Below are positions 46,171 through 60,130 of a stretch of DNA of 64,000 nucleotides, one piece after another. Source of the DNA: Camarhynchus parvulus (taxonomy: Eukaryota > Chordata > Aves > Passeriformes > Thraupidae); assembly GCF_901933205.1 (NCBI RefSeq), contig NC_044574.1:49137609-49201608 (forward strand), read 5' to 3'. Each line of letters opens with the position of its first letter. Within the stretch, counting starts at the first letter, position 1. Position numbers and translations under genes: made by a program. Below the pieces are notes generated by a model. That model made no database searches, had not been told where the DNA came from, and worked only from the letters and a program-made list of their open reading frames with translations.

Positions 46171-49100
46171 ATGAGCCTCAGAGAGTGATGGAGGGAAGGG
46201 ACAGCTTGAGTTGCATGAGGGATGGATTATATCCTAAAGCATGTGAGTTTGTTTTTTCAGAGCTCTTTTGCAGGTACATGTGCGAGTGAGGAGTGTGGGT
46301 GTGGTCTGGGCCTCTGAGGATGCCCTGTCTTCTGCTTTTTTACAGAAGATGTTGCTTGTAATTTTTCCTGGAGTTGAGGAAGTATCCATTTGTACCCTTG
46401 AAAAAGTCAGCCTTTTGGAGGAAGCTATTTTTGTTGGTGCCTGGGCTTCGGGAAATATTACCAGCTTGCTTGCAAGATCATAAGAAGCTTTTTACTTACT
46501 GGGTGTTCTCCTTCCAGTGGTAACTGGTCAGTCTCTGAGGCCAACTCTTTTAGAGAGAAGTCAAACATATTCTGTGCATTAATTTATTTTTAATCATGTC
46601 ATCACCTTGAATGAAATACACAAACCTTCTTTTCACCTTTCACAGCAATAAAATTGATAAAACAGCCTTGAAGTAGAAACTGTTTTCCTTATTTCTTGGT
46701 AAGTTTGTGGAAAGGAAAGGGAAGGCTATCTGATTTGTTAACAAGGCTTGGAAAACTCCCTTGGGAGATGTTGGTATCCATTACGACTGTGAGTCAGTGC
46801 AAAAAGAAGAGTCTGCAAAATAACCAGATCTACCTAGTGCATTGAAAACAACAGTCATGATACTGCTTTGAATAATACACTACTGCAGGATCCTGCTGGA
46901 GGTGAAATAAGATATAACACAGGAGAATCAAGAGTGAGTGTTGAAAACCAGGAGGTTGCTAGCTGCAGTGTATAATTACTTTAAAATATCTTTGAGTTTA
47001 TCTTCTTTGCAGGCTTTGATTGACCAGAATTTTCTGGTCTATTTTTAAAACCAGTAATTTTCTTTTTTCTTTGTTTTCATGGAAAATAACAAACTGAATA
47101 CAGGCTGATTTGTTTCAAGAAAGCCTACCTTATTAACTAGGGACATAAAGAACTCATGCTGAAAATGTTATAAGCCTGAGTTACATCTAGCTTGCAGTTT
47201 TTGTGTTAACCCATGCTCTGGCTTTATCTTTCTTCTGGTCGAAGGGATGTTGGCAGGAGGGGAAGATGTTCACATCCCTAAAAATATGTGTGGTGCTTAG
47301 TAGAGCAAACCTGATAAATTATTAACAAGAAGTATTTGTCAAAAGTGGTCAGTAAACACATAGTTCAGTGGGTTTTCCAGGTCTCCCTGGAGGAAGGTGG
47401 ACGTAGTGACTGGGGAAGGGTTGCTGTGTGGGTCAAGCAGCCAAAAGGGAGACAGCAACATCCATGCTTGGTGAGAGGTATGACTCCAGACATAGGCTTA
47501 GACATGTTAAATATAGGTTCATCTAGGAAAAGAGTAAGTTTTAGACTACGTATTCCTTCAGTTTGTGGGAAAAAAAGTGGGAGAATCCTTGGGATTTAGC
47601 AACTTGTGAAGCTTTTCCTCACCTAACCTTTTTATATTGGTGGTTTCACAGCATGCAGTCTATGAAATGGTGTGGTTTTAGGGGGTTGGTATTCATTTCC
47701 AGTTGATAAGTCCCAGTTTGTCTCAAGCCAAGAGTGACCAGATGTAATTACCATATGATGGCTGAATGTAGATGTGGGAGTGTGGGAAAAGAGGGAGATA
47801 TGAGGATACATGTAGAGTATTGGTTGTGTGTTGTTGGTTCTTGCAGTTATCAGCATCACAGTATTACAAATGTATGCATGCAAAAGTTGTGCAGTTTGCT
47901 TGAAAAATCATGAATTTTAAATCCTACTTATTTGTTGAATTCTTTGATTTGCCTCAGAGATTTTGAGCCTCTAGTTTTCATTTTAAATCTTTGCTTGGCA
48001 AATGCGAAGCCTGCAAAGCCAATTAGAAAAAGAAGGATGCAGATTGTGATTCAGATGGGTCATTTAATGTAAAATACAAAACAGGATGAAGATGAGAGTC
48101 CTGTCAAGAGTGGCAGCAAAATATAGGCAAACCTTTTGCAGCTGATACCGATTGCTCACTGCTCTAACTGAGGGGGTGGCTCCAGGAATAACTGGGTTAG
48201 GTTTTCTGACTTGAATTTGCTCCTAGGTGAGGTGAGATTAGTGTAATGAAACCCATTTGCCTTTAACGTCTCAGTGCTTTGCCTCTAATGTCTTTTTCAT
48301 CAGAGGGGCAAACAGCCATACCCATCTGAAGATCAGTCTTGCTGTCTGTATCAGAGACTGTAATGTAAATAGGCTCTGAGAGGACTTGAAATAATAGAGG
48401 TGAGTTTTGGGAATACATACTGCTTTTATCTAGACTAAATGAATTCTCTGTTGGAAAAAAAACAAATGTTAGTCCCTGGTGCTGCCATTCTGTCACTTCT
48501 CTTTCCCAGCAAATTAAGATATTACCCATGGTGTAGTAAATTATTTAAGATCAATACACTTGGCGAGTTCTTATCTTGTCCAGTAGGCTGAAGATGAAAA
48601 ATTATGCTGCATGTTTCCAAACGAAGTGTTTCATACATGATAAATAGTCTTTAAATTGTGCCTCACAGATGACATCATACCTAATAATACATTAGAGGTC
48701 TTTGTATCTATGCAGCTCTCATTTTGTCAGCTAGTGCTGCCTCATGAAAATAGGAGATTTTTTTTACCAGGGCCAGGCAGCTAGCCATGAAGGAGTAACT
48801 AAAGCAGATGTGGTAGTGGAAAATGTGGCATTGCAAGGCCAGTGTAGGTGAAGTGAATACTTAGATGTTGTAGAAAACCTTGAGGCTTTCTCTCGCATTT
48901 TTTTCTCTTTACCTTATTGAGAGTATCAAATGACCAAAGTGCAGAAACTAATGTTCAGCTTTAAAAACAACGGAGAGCAACTGAAATTTTCTAAATGGGG
49001 ACGTGCACCTCTATGCTGAGCACAGGCCTTAATGCCTGTGTAATGATGTGCCTAGAAGGAAACTTATAGGGTTTTTTATATCTATTATATTAGTTACTAA

Positions 49101-52100
49101 AGCTGTCTACATGAAACTCCAAACTCAGCTCAGGTTAGAACCTGCTCATGAGAAGCTGAAAGCTGCCTCCTAGTTGTAGTACTATTATTTATGTGCTGAG
49201 GTACACTTCATTTATTTCAGACTGCAAGCAGTCAGTATACCTATTTATATCATATATGGCATGTCTCATATATACTTTAACTGATTTGGCCTTGGCTTAG
49301 AAGTGTTTTTCTGCTTTCTGTAAATAATAGTATGAAACATCTCATTATTTTAGGGAGTGATGAGCATGTGTGAATTATAACAATCCTGTATGGCCTTTCT
49401 TTGGAGCAGATGCAAGTCCTGACACAACTGGTAGTATTTCTTTATAGCTGTAGCTCTTTCCTGAGCTCTGATATATAAATGTTTGACCACTTTCCTCCTT
49501 TATTGAAAATTCCAGCTTTAAGACTTTATACTGGGGCAGGGGTGGTCTCTGACCAAAAGCTTCTCAAAGCTCACAGACGCCAAACCCTGGAGATGCCGAC
49601 TGTTCCAGAGGTCTGCAGCACAGTCTCTCCTGCACCATCTGCATGATGGTGCACTGCAGTGATGGGGAGCTGCAGGCACTTCATCAGCTTGAAACCTTGT
49701 CTCTCATCAGTCTTTTATTTGGTGAGGGTTGTTTGCAAAGTTTTCTCCAAAAAGTGAACCTAAGGTTGTTTCTGCTTTTTTGTGTTTTCCTGAACATGGT
49801 AGTTAAGGTGGTGGCATCCAGTGGATATTGAGAGAATTATTTTCTTTACTTTAAATAGATTCAAAGCTTACTTGAAGTGCTGAAAAAACTGATGGTGGTT
49901 GGATCTGGTACTGAACTGGCATAGGTAAAATCATGGAATACCTACCTTTAGGTGGTAGGGTATGGCCAGCAAATGTCCATGTAAAGAACTCTAAAATAGG
50001 AATTTCTTATGATAAACACTTCTTATTTAAGTGAGAATACCAGTTAAAAGCATTTGCGACTGTAATGACCTTAATCTCCAGATTCAGTTTACTGTACAGA
50101 GTGTTTAAAATGCCTGAATTGTTCATGTCTTTTTTACACAAAGGATGCTGGATGCCTCAGTGGTCTTGGAGGCTACCCAAATCGGTCTTAAGGCTGGCTG
50201 TGACATGACCTAGAGAGATCCTCTGCAATAAATTCTCTTTCTAAGAGGAACCCAGCAGGTTTTGCTGGAGCATCCTGCTGGGATGAAGGAGAACGAGAAG
50301 CACGCAGTGCTCAGTGATGCGCAGGAGGACCATAAGGTGATGAGGAACCATGCTTGTGGCACGAGCAGCACAGGGCAATGAGGTGCTTGTGGTAGTGGGC
50401 ATGACTAACCAGCAGATGCGTCTGGCCATTTCTGTGCCATGGTCTTTCCTAGTTGCTCCTGCACTGCTGTGAATTAATTTGGAGCAGCGTTGTGCTGTCT
50501 GTCTGATTTTGCTCAGAAGAACAAACTGGTAATTGTGTTAAATTGATCTTGCAAATGGGGGATGATGGCTTCTGTTTTTTGTCTTCGCACCTTCACTGTC
50601 CCAAGACCTGTGTTTCTGTGAGGACTTCCTGAAGCCCTGACAGCTGTCACCCAAGCTCAGTGAATTGCAGTTTTAACAGTTTTGCCTGCTCCTTAATGCT
50701 GTTGAAGGGTCCCCATCCTGATGGCTCTGCTCTTGGATGCTCTGTCAGCAGTCAGCCCTGGAGGTGATATGCTCCTGACAGTTTTTTTTTCATTTTCTCT
50801 GGGCTTGCAGGACAGATATAGACCTTGGAAGGGAAGAATCATCTGAGGTCATCTCCAGCTTCTTCCTTCAAGTCAATACTTATTGTTTTATGGTGAAAGG
50901 ACTTGGGAGTTGGTGTGTTGGAAGTGCATTGTTGTTGTCTTGCTGGGCATTAGCAATCACCTTATCCATTTGTTCTGAACTTACCTTCCTATGTGTGAAT
51001 GCAAAAGCTGAACTATGAAGTCTTCTTTGCTTTAGCTGTCTGATTCAGTCATACTTACAAAAGACTGTTAGTCTAATTCCAGCAACATGCTTTTGCTCTC
51101 TCTCAGGGTTTTTGAGTCTTTTTGTGCAGAAAAAGGGGCAAAAAGAGGAGAAGGGGAGAGTGTGGGAGCTGAACCACAATTGCAAGCCAAATGGAAGTAC
51201 ATTTTGAGGAGGCAATTTTAGGACAAGAGGTGGGACAGTCTCAAGTGACATTAAGAAACCAGTAGAAAGCTACCTTTTAGGTATTTTTGGTTGAAATTTC
51301 AGGACTGTTAGGGAAAAAGCATGAGAAATAGTGTCTGGTATGGTGAGAGTTAAGAAAGTTTTGTAAAGCCACTTTTATAAAACAAAATAAACTCACTACC
51401 TAAGAATAAAGCTAGAACACCATTTTACCTGTTAAAACATTTCATTTTGAGTATCCATGGCTGGATTTAGTTCACTCCAGTAGTGTTTTTAAGTATATAA
51501 GAGTACAGCCTTATAGGAATGTTACGGCTATCACTGAGTTTAGATAGGACATCTACTTTCTTGCAGTATTGCTGATAGTAATAGAAACAGTGTTTTCATC
51601 ATGTGTAAACCCCATGATTTTTCTAGGTTAGTGTGGAAATTGTTTCCATTGCTTCAGTGCTAGCGATACAACTATGAATTGTGTTCAGAAAATATGTCCT
51701 TGAAATACCCTTTGTTCTATCTCTTTTTTTCATGCTTAGTGTGCTCTACTACTCGTTCTTTTCCCAATAACCTGCTTTAGGGAAATTATGTGTAAGGCTC
51801 AAGAGCACAGATATCACCATATTCTTCTTCTCCCTGTGTGCTTATTTTCTATTGCAATGCCCAAAGCGTGTTAGGATATTATATTATTTTTCATATTGTA
51901 ATTAGTTTCTTCCTGGATGGATGTGGGTTGGGGCTTTTTTTTTGCTCATAGATGTAATAATCCTCTGTCTTTGTTCTGAAAGTGTAGTGCAACAATTTGT
52001 GGTGTTTTGAGAAGGAATTGGAGCCTTACATCTGTTCATGTGCTTGAAGGTCATGCTCTGTGTTTTGAGAGAAATCACAGTGGACCCAAACCTTTGAGAG

Positions 52101-52900
52101 CTCTTCAGTATCCCAGCTGGAGGGTTCTTCCATGTGACCAGTCTCCTATTGCAACCAGAATCCCCATAATCAAAAAAATTGAACTGTTCTCATGTCCTTA
52201 TGTTGGCCTCTAAAAGACAAAGGTCACAGTTTCTGCAAATGTTGCCTCTTCCAATTCAGCCCATAAAACCTCAACATTTTTTCCTTTGTTCTTTTCTAGC
52301 TAGAAATTACCCATACCACATTGTTCCCTCTCTCTGCACCCAAAGGAAGCTAAGGGTAATTCAAAAATTGCAATCCAGATGTTAGAAACTTCTCAGTATT
52401 TTGTAATGCTCATGGAGTTGAAGAGCTTGTTTCAGGATGTGCATTAGGCCTTTGGAGATAACTTCACTGTGCTGCAGGGAGGTCTTTGAATACCTGGGTA
52501 GAGGTTTATATTGTCTATACTAAATCTATGTGTGCTTTGGAAGCACAGATTGGGACTGGGCAGGGCCATGGGTCCTCTAGCTGTACTAGGGTACTTTGAA
52601 CAGATAAAGCCTGTGCTGGGTACTCAGAGAGCCTCATCTTGTCCATTAAATTTGGTAAAAGTGGAGGTGTTCTCCCTTTTCACCAAAGGGAGCCTAAGCC
52701 ACCTTGTTCCCTGCTAGGCTGGTTAGGGAAGGGGAATCATTATGTGAAAAAGGGGAGAGGAAGGAGATCATCATATATTTCTGTGGTTACTTACACATTG
52801 TTTCCATATGCTGAAATGCAGTTAGTTATCAAAGAAAATTTAACTAGTGCTGTTTAGGACAGAGAAAAAATTCTGTTCTTTTCTCGTCTTTGTGACAAGC

Positions 52901-52922
52901 AGCTGGAGAAGTAGCTGGAGAA
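52901..52922. repeat. Short 12-bp-period duplication
   Basis: AGCTGGAGAA at 52901-52910 and 52913-52922, separated by GT. Confidence 0.85.
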
Positions 52923-55186
52923 GAAACACTAATCACCATCAGGGCAAATTATTAAACAGTGGCTGCTCTGAGACACCTATGTCCATGTTTCAGCTCCTGT
53001 ACAACTGCCCTGACAGTCAGACTTGGTATTGAAATGAGTAGTAGTTGAGAGAGCACAAGGACTTTTTCTACTTGGATGATTTATGCAGGTTCCCAAATAA
53101 GTGTTGAGAAGACTAATTTCAAGTGAGTCGTGCAAAACGCCGTGTTGGGGACAAAATTTCATCTCCCTCTGAAAGTTCAGGCTTGTTCTGGAGACTTATG
53201 ACTCAAATGTGTTGTTGAGCCTGCATTTTTAGGAAGATGCACAGCCTGATTTCTGAGGACTAAATAGGAAGTGCACGGGATTGATGTCAATCTGGGGAAG
53301 GCATTGTGTTGTCCTGTGAACATATCCATCTCTGCACAAGGAGTAGAAGCTGGGATATTTAAAGCAGCACTTCTGACCTTGGGCAAGTCTTTTTTTTCTT
53401 CTTATTTTCCACCTTCTTGTCAGTTCAGCCAGATTTTACTATCTTTTGGAGTAAAGTATACTAAATGGTACAGATATTTATCTGGGGCACATCAGCACTG
53501 CTATATTACACATAATAGTGTGCTTGGCACTTGGTTTTTGCATACCCATCTGTTTGCCCTTACTAATGCTAGCTATCAGCTGAGAGTCCAAGAGCATTTC
53601 TGCCACACCCTGGATGTTTATATCCATGAAAGAATTAGTGACGAGAAGGGAAAGGGGATGAGCTGTTGGAAAAGAAGGTTTGAAATTCGTAGGTAAAGCT
53701 GGAATTTGCTGAAACTCCTAGGAGATGGTCTGGCCTGCACTCACACTCGTGCTTGCCATGCAGAGCACACAAACATGTGCAGCATGGGCAGCCTGGGTGG
53801 CTAATATTTATTGAAAATGAACAGCCTGTGAAATCGCTCTGGAAACACTGCATTGTGGAAAGACTGTGGAGAGACCCGAGGGCAGCTGTCGGGACGATAG
53901 ATCACAGATGCTCCTTTGGAAATGGGTGATTTGCTGCTGAAGAGCTGCTTGCCTTGTTTGTGGAGCATGCCCTCAGTGCTGCCCAGGCAGGACAATCCAC
54001 TGTGCTGGCTGCTGGTGCTGCAGCAGGATAGTGCTGACCAGTTAATACTTCCCCTTGGAGTTCATACAGCAGGACCTCCAGGTGCTGCCCAATGCCGAAT
54101 CGGTGAATTGATAGTTCTGCTTAACTGTGTTATGGAAAGCCACAATGACCTGAATTTCATTGCTTCTTACCTGTCCCTAATGCTGAATTTTACAATATTT
54201 ATAGATCAAAACTCGGAAAAAAGGAATGATTCAAACTTCCTCAGATTTTAGTGCAGTCCAGAAATTTGCTTTGCTTCAATAATTTAAAAGAGGTATAATA
54301 GACAAAAAAAGCAATAGTTTGCAACTGGGCATTTTTTGACTTGTTAATAAAGCCTTAGCTGAACTGGAAATCAAACAGTTTTTTCCTAATCCTCTTGAGA
54401 TACTTCAGTTTGAGAGTTTATAAGCCACAGCAGGTAGCTGTGCTGACCTGAGCTATGGTCATCAGCCTGATTACCAGCCTGTGGTGCCAGTGCATTCTGG
54501 AGTCTGTTGGCAGATGGAGTCAAATCAAAAAATGGATGTCACCACCTACAAAGGGACTTGGATTTCAGCCCTAGAAGACTATCCACTATTCCCCACATTT
54601 TGTCCATGTGGCACTGTCATACTCTGGAAGGACCAGACCTTGTTAGATACCTCTGACTTAAACTGATGGGAGAATGGAAGTGCATGTGAGGGGCACAGTC
54701 AAAGGAACTTGGGCTCTCTAATTGTGTTTCTCTTCTTAATACGTTGGGATTTCTTATATATTTAAAATTGGTGTATTTTGAAATTTATATTTTTCAATTT
54801 TGTGTTAGGTTTGCCCCAAAAATAGTTCCCTCTCCTGTACTGTCTAAATAGCAAGTCACTCTGAATTGTAGGACTGTGGGAATTTCTAGAACTGTGGGTA
54901 GTTGTAATACCTTTTAAAGATTTGCTTTACCAATCCTGGCCTTTTCCCTCTTTCGGTTATTTTGATACAAGAAGTTTTCTTCTGGAAATGTTTGGCTCCT
55001 TTTGGCCATCTTATAACTGTAACTGCCCAGGAAGCATTGATATTTTGTGCATTTTTGCCTGTCCTTGGAAAAAGTGTGTGTGAGTTAGAAAGCACATTGT
55101 AGGTAACTAATACCTTTGCATATTTGCAGTCAGTGAGTGCCATAGCAAGTCTGCAGCTGAGCTACTGGATGAAAGAATAGCTTGTT

Positions 55187-55201
55187 AAAAAAAAAAAAAA
55201 A
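55187..55201 (+). repeat. A15 homopolymer
   Basis: Fifteen A on the + strand, the longest A-run in the window. No retroposed gene body is recognisable upstream of it. Confidence 0.85.
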
Positions 55202-58200
55202 GAAGATGAAGCATTTTACCTTTTACGGAACTGTGTTTCTCATTTATTTAGGTCATCTGTTATGGGGAGTGGGGGAACTATTACTCCTGCTATCTTCATG
55301 CTGCTTGTGATTTATTTTCAACTTAAGTATCATGCTGGCATCACACAGGACATTTACAGTTTTGAACTGAGATGCCTCTCTCCCTGCCTGGTGGTAATGC
55401 CCTATCAATTCCAAATGGCAATTAATGCTGTTTCCCCAAAATGACTTCTGGAGAAATAAAGTGTAATTGGAAAGTAGTTGCCCATTACAGTGATTTATCT
55501 TGTCAGTGACTGATTTGTTATTTAACTCTAAAACATTTTATTGATGTCTTTGGAAAGTGACTACGTGACCTAAGTAAAAATGTTAAACTTATTAATCATG
55601 GTAAGTTTTCTCTGCTGGGTTTACCATATACATAAATTATGTAGCTTGTAAAATAGGCTGTTTATTATGCTAAGAAAATACAGCGCTGTACTACAGGCAG
55701 CACACAGGTTTAGTTTTATTAGCTTTTAAAATAAAAGTTCAGTAGATAAAAAGGTTAAGTGCAGGTTACATGGTTCATTTTTTATACAGTCCCTTTGAAG
55801 GTACAGATAGTGGGCCCATGGTGAGTAGTACTGTAATTCATTTCCAAAACCTGAAGTTCTTATTAAGTTGCAGCTGAGGGGAGGATCACCTTTTGGCCCT
55901 GGAAGCTCCAGGCGTGATGGATTGCAACAATTCAGACACTTCTGAGCCTTGTAGATTCTAAAATTTTTACAAACATCTTTAGTATAAGAACATACCCTTT
56001 ATTATCCATTGGATTCATTTACATGAATGGTGGAGAGCAATATGACTAATAACACTAACTCTCCTCTTTGCTGCACAACTAATAACTCTGAAGGTTGGTT
56101 TTGAAGCCATAAAGCCTTGACTGAGTTGTGGCATTTTTAACAGAAGCAGGAAGAGTTGAAGAAAAAGATCTTGAATGTTTCTGTAGAAAGAAAATTAAGC
56201 AAAGGAGAAGGAATACAGTTCTGTTTATGATGAATCCTGTGAGATGCCAGAAATGAGCAAAAGGACATAGTAGATCCCAGGAGGAAGAGTGCCTGTCTTG
56301 TGGAGGAGGACCTGAAGGACAGGGTCTTCCTTGTGTCCCTGTTCTCCAAGATAGTGTTAAGCTAGGAGCAAAGAGAAGTCATCTCAACCTTGAATGAATT
56401 TTCCCCTCAAGTGTAGCATTTTCAGATCTAAGAGGGAAAGATGAGCTCAAACCAATTCATTTCGTACACAGCAGTGCTTTGTGCAAATCTCTCCTTTACA
56501 ATTCATCCTCCTCATGATAGAAATACTGAATCTTTTTTTTTTAGCAGAAATTCTGTCATTAAAAAAATAGAGCAAAATTCTTGATTAAAAGCAAACCCCA
56601 TGGTGACAAAATCACTGTATCTTTCCATGCTCCCAACACTTCTCTTGCTGCATTGCAATAGGAATGAACATCACGCCATACCAGAGTAAGATTTCTTTGA
56701 TTTTCATGTCTGATCTGAGAACAGGCAGAAACTTGGGCTTTATCAAATTGGTATTTATTACCTGTTTATATTTTCCATTGCTGAACGGTTTATTTACAAC
56801 ACTGTCCACATCCTCTTTCTCCTGCAAGTCCCCTGTGTCAGTGCAAGTGATAAAAAGATGCTCTGATTTAGGTCTTGAAGACACACGTGTGTGTTAATAT
56901 CCTGTTGAATAAAAATGCAGCTCTATAGAACTTCTTCTAATTTCCTTCTATGTGCAATACCCAAGATATTTATTATATGATCTCGTTTCATTTTATTACC
57001 TTACTCGTTTTAATTTTTATTTTATTCATAACAAAAACATAGGATAAGCAGAAAAGATGAAGATCAAATACAAGACTGCCAATGGATAAAGAACTTTGTC
57101 ACATTAAATAGGAAATTTCATGCTGTTAATATTCAATCACATGGGAAGCAGGTAGGGTGAGTCAGTCAGGGGGAGACAAATCAAAAAGATGTGGGATAAG
57201 CACCAGGCTTGGAAAGGATTCTTCTTCCTGGAAAAAAGAGTCTGAATCATGTGATTGTCCTTTAAGCAGCAAAATAGCTGGGAGTGATGAAATTTACTGA
57301 CATTTATCTTCACTATGGAAATCCTTTATCCTGTTTGTTAACTGGGATAACGGTCAAATAAACCTTTTCCTTTTTAAGAAACAAATGCCTGAGGAATTTG
57401 GTCTCCTGGCTTCCTGCTGCAGATCTGGGAGAGTGGAGTGTTGGCTGGACAAGGTTCACAAACCGCCCTGTCTCATTCCTCACCCATAAATAATATTCCA
57501 TAAGGGATTGCCCTCTGTGCAAGGTGTGCATATGAAACTGCCAGCTCACATTTTGTCCAAATGAGTGCCAGTCTGTGATGTAGGTGGGAAAGCCAAGCTG
57601 TATCCCAGCTTGAACATCAACATTGGGATGGGCTTGGAGCATGGCATGAATTGTTTTTGTCTGAGGGAAAGCTGTGAATGTCTCACGAGAAAGTAAATTG
57701 TGTTATGGTTTTGCATTGCACAGAGCATTTGTGAGCTGGACAGCGATGATGTGAAATAAGTCTCCAAATTCCTGCTTCTCTCTTGAGTTGTGATCCTGGA
57801 GCACAAAATTCATGGAGATTTGGTAGTGACAAGAAAGAGTAAGCCATATTATTACTCACATATCTGCATTTAGTGACACTTGCACAGACATTTGATAGGA
57901 TGCCATTAAGCCTTAATCCCCAAGTCTACATTTTGTGCAGTAACCACTAAAACAAAGGGATTTCAGGGTTTTTAAAGTAGCATTGGCTTATTTATTAAAT
58001 TCAGAACTGTTGCTCAAGACATTGGAGGGGGTTACTGATGGTTGTTGTGGTTTCTGGCATTTAATATTGGCAGGTCATGGCTGAGGAAGTCTTTTTTTGT
58101 TGTCTGTCTGTAATGTGTTTGGGAGGTTTTGCCTCATCAGGGTTTTTCCAGAACTGATTCTCCCTGTTCCTTTGGGCTCCTTATGGTCACCTTGTCAGGG

Positions 58201-58227
58201 TTGGCTGGTCCTGGCCTGATTTATTGG

Positions 58228-58266
58228 GTTTGAAGGAACTCTTGGCTGTGTTTGAAGGAACTCTTG
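58228..58266. repeat. 17-bp direct repeat with 22-bp period
   Basis: GTTTGAAGGAACTCTTG at 58228-58244 recurs exactly at 58250-58266, with five bases between. Confidence 0.9.
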
Positions 58267-59739
58267 CCTGCTTTGGTAAGACCACTGAAGTCAAAGTCAA
58301 GCAGTAGTTGCAGGGTGGCAGTGAAAGACTGAAGGACATTGAGATGGGTGCTTTTCACAGACTATTTGACATGCTGTAATCCACTTTTGTACTTTAGTAG
58401 TTCATTTCATTAGCTTGGCACTCCCTGTCTAAATATAAAAAATGCATGCTGAAAAATCAATTACTGTCACTTGTCAGTGTGCCTCATTTACCCTGCCTCA
58501 AGTGCCTGGGGATAATTGGCACCAGTGGAAAAGTTTAGCAGCCTCCAACTGTCAGCAAGGTTGCAAAGGCACAAAACAGGCATTCCTATCATGACATGGG
58601 CATGTCAGCTTTGTGGGGTTTTGAGGGTGGGTTTGGACAGGTGGTTCCCATTGCAAGCTAATTCTAGCTGGGAAAAGCCTCTCCTCTCCGAATTGTTCTC
58701 TGGGACAAACCATCCCTTTTTTCCAGCTCTGCAAACCTGTCTTAAACAGCTTTCTGTGAAAATCAGTTCAAAGAGCTGGAAGTGCTACTTAGGCAAGAAG
58801 CTTTCTTGGGGTTTATAGCTCTGAAGTAAGTCCTATGTGTAAATTTTCCAGTTGGTTCCTCAGCTTGCACTTGCACTAAACTTTGAATGGAGTCCCAGGA
58901 CGTTTTCCTCCTCCCTGTGAGCCCTTGCTTCTTGGAGGTACTTAAATTTTACTGCAGCCTTTCTACTTGAAGATGTGGCTTTCAGAATAACTCCTGGCAA
59001 AGATTACAGTCTCTCTAGAGTGCCTTGTATTTTAATCCTTCTAATCTATAATATTTCCAGCCTCTGCATATTGATTGATTTCTTTTCTTCTTCGGGGATG
59101 TTAAGGATAATAACCAGAATGAAAATCTTAGTACAGGGCGTCTCTGCTGAATTGATACGGTTTTTTATTCGTAGTTAATCAGCAGTAAGTCTCAGGGTGT
59201 CAGTGGGTGGTCCTGCATATCATCAGTTATTACAGCTCCATGGACCAACCACTGAAGTCCTGCAGTTTAAAGTATATTACTTGATGGAGCAGCTGAGCTT
59301 TTGCCCTGTCATTTTGAATGATATTCCATAATAGTATTTAATGTGATGTTAACTTTCAATGGGAACATGACTAAACACTAGAAATGAAATTTCTTGACAT
59401 TTGTCTGTTGTTCATTATGGTTGATGTGCAGTTTGTCATCCTTTTTAAGTAACACTGCATCTAGCACAGATAACATGCTTGGAACATAATGAGCTGTCAA
59501 AAGATTGCTACAGAAAGGTCAAATAATCACTTAAACATGGTTAAAAAATAATTCTTAAAAATGCTGGTGGGCTGCTTCTTCATTGCATTTAGTTAAAATA
59601 TTTAAAGAAAGCCCCTAACTCCTATCCTTCAGTTTTCCTGAGGTAAACATAACAGATGTAGATAACACAAAGAAAAAAGAAAATCTCCTATGTTTTAGCA
59701 TCCTTTTAGAGAAATAAAACTAAGCAGCCTGACTTGGCA

Positions 59740-60130
59740 GGGAAGCACTCTCTGAACATATTTTGCAAGCCTGTTTGTCGCTCAGTGCAAATTAATTACT
59801 AATTGCCTGTTAGGTGATGTGTTGAAATTAGCTCTTTCTTTCTTATCATAGCTTGAGACATCTTTGCCTCCTACTTCTTAAGGAGGTCAGGGCTTTAGCC
59901 TCCTCTGGAATCCCAATGAGATTTGTCAGTCAGGCGTAGCAAAATCTAATCTTATCCAGAGAAAAAGAAAAAAAAAAGACCAGAAAATGATCTGATTTTC
60001 CGATTTCATGGCCAAGGTTACCCCGGAAAGTGGCATTTAAAGCCCGTAACTAAGGTGGCATGCCAAACTAAGCACTAATAACAGAGCAACCATGTGGAAA
60101 GATATCGCTTTAACAATTTTACAGTTGCTA
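59740..60130. promoter_or_regulatory. Candidate enhancer block with clustered TAATTA/TAATTG sites
   Basis: GTGCAAATTAATTACTAATTG around 59786-59805 packs a half-octamer, TTAATTA (59792-59798) and TAATTG (59800-59805), then GAAATTAGC follows. The rest is high-complexity with no repeats except an A-rich run near 59960-59978. Typical of homeodomain-responsive elements, but conservation is unknown. Confidence 0.33.

Larger units (their letters stand above)
46171..59739. other. EPHA5 intron 3, fourth block
   Basis: Long unique AT-rich sequence with no gene. It includes a 12-bp duplication at 52901-52922, A15 at 55187-55201 and a 22-bp-period duplication at 58228-58266. Minus-strand frames 57313-57642 and 57546-57806 overlap in different phases but resemble no protein I know. 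I see no EPHA5 exon 4 here: no open stretch begins with the expected cysteine-rich sequence behind an acceptor. Confidence 0.75.

Noticed and set aside
50811..50875. Possible 3' end of a CR1 LINE in reverse (CTTGGAAGGGAAGAATCATC then AGGTCATCTCCAG)
   Set aside because: Only a short, weak resemblance to the typical bird CR1 tail. The terminal octamer repeats and upstream CR1 body are not visible. A repeat-library search would decide.
57313..57806. Two overlapping minus-strand frames that looked like a frameshifted pseudogene
   Set aside because: I could not name any family for either part, and the overlap is in different phases with unrelated residues, so a single broken gene is not supported.
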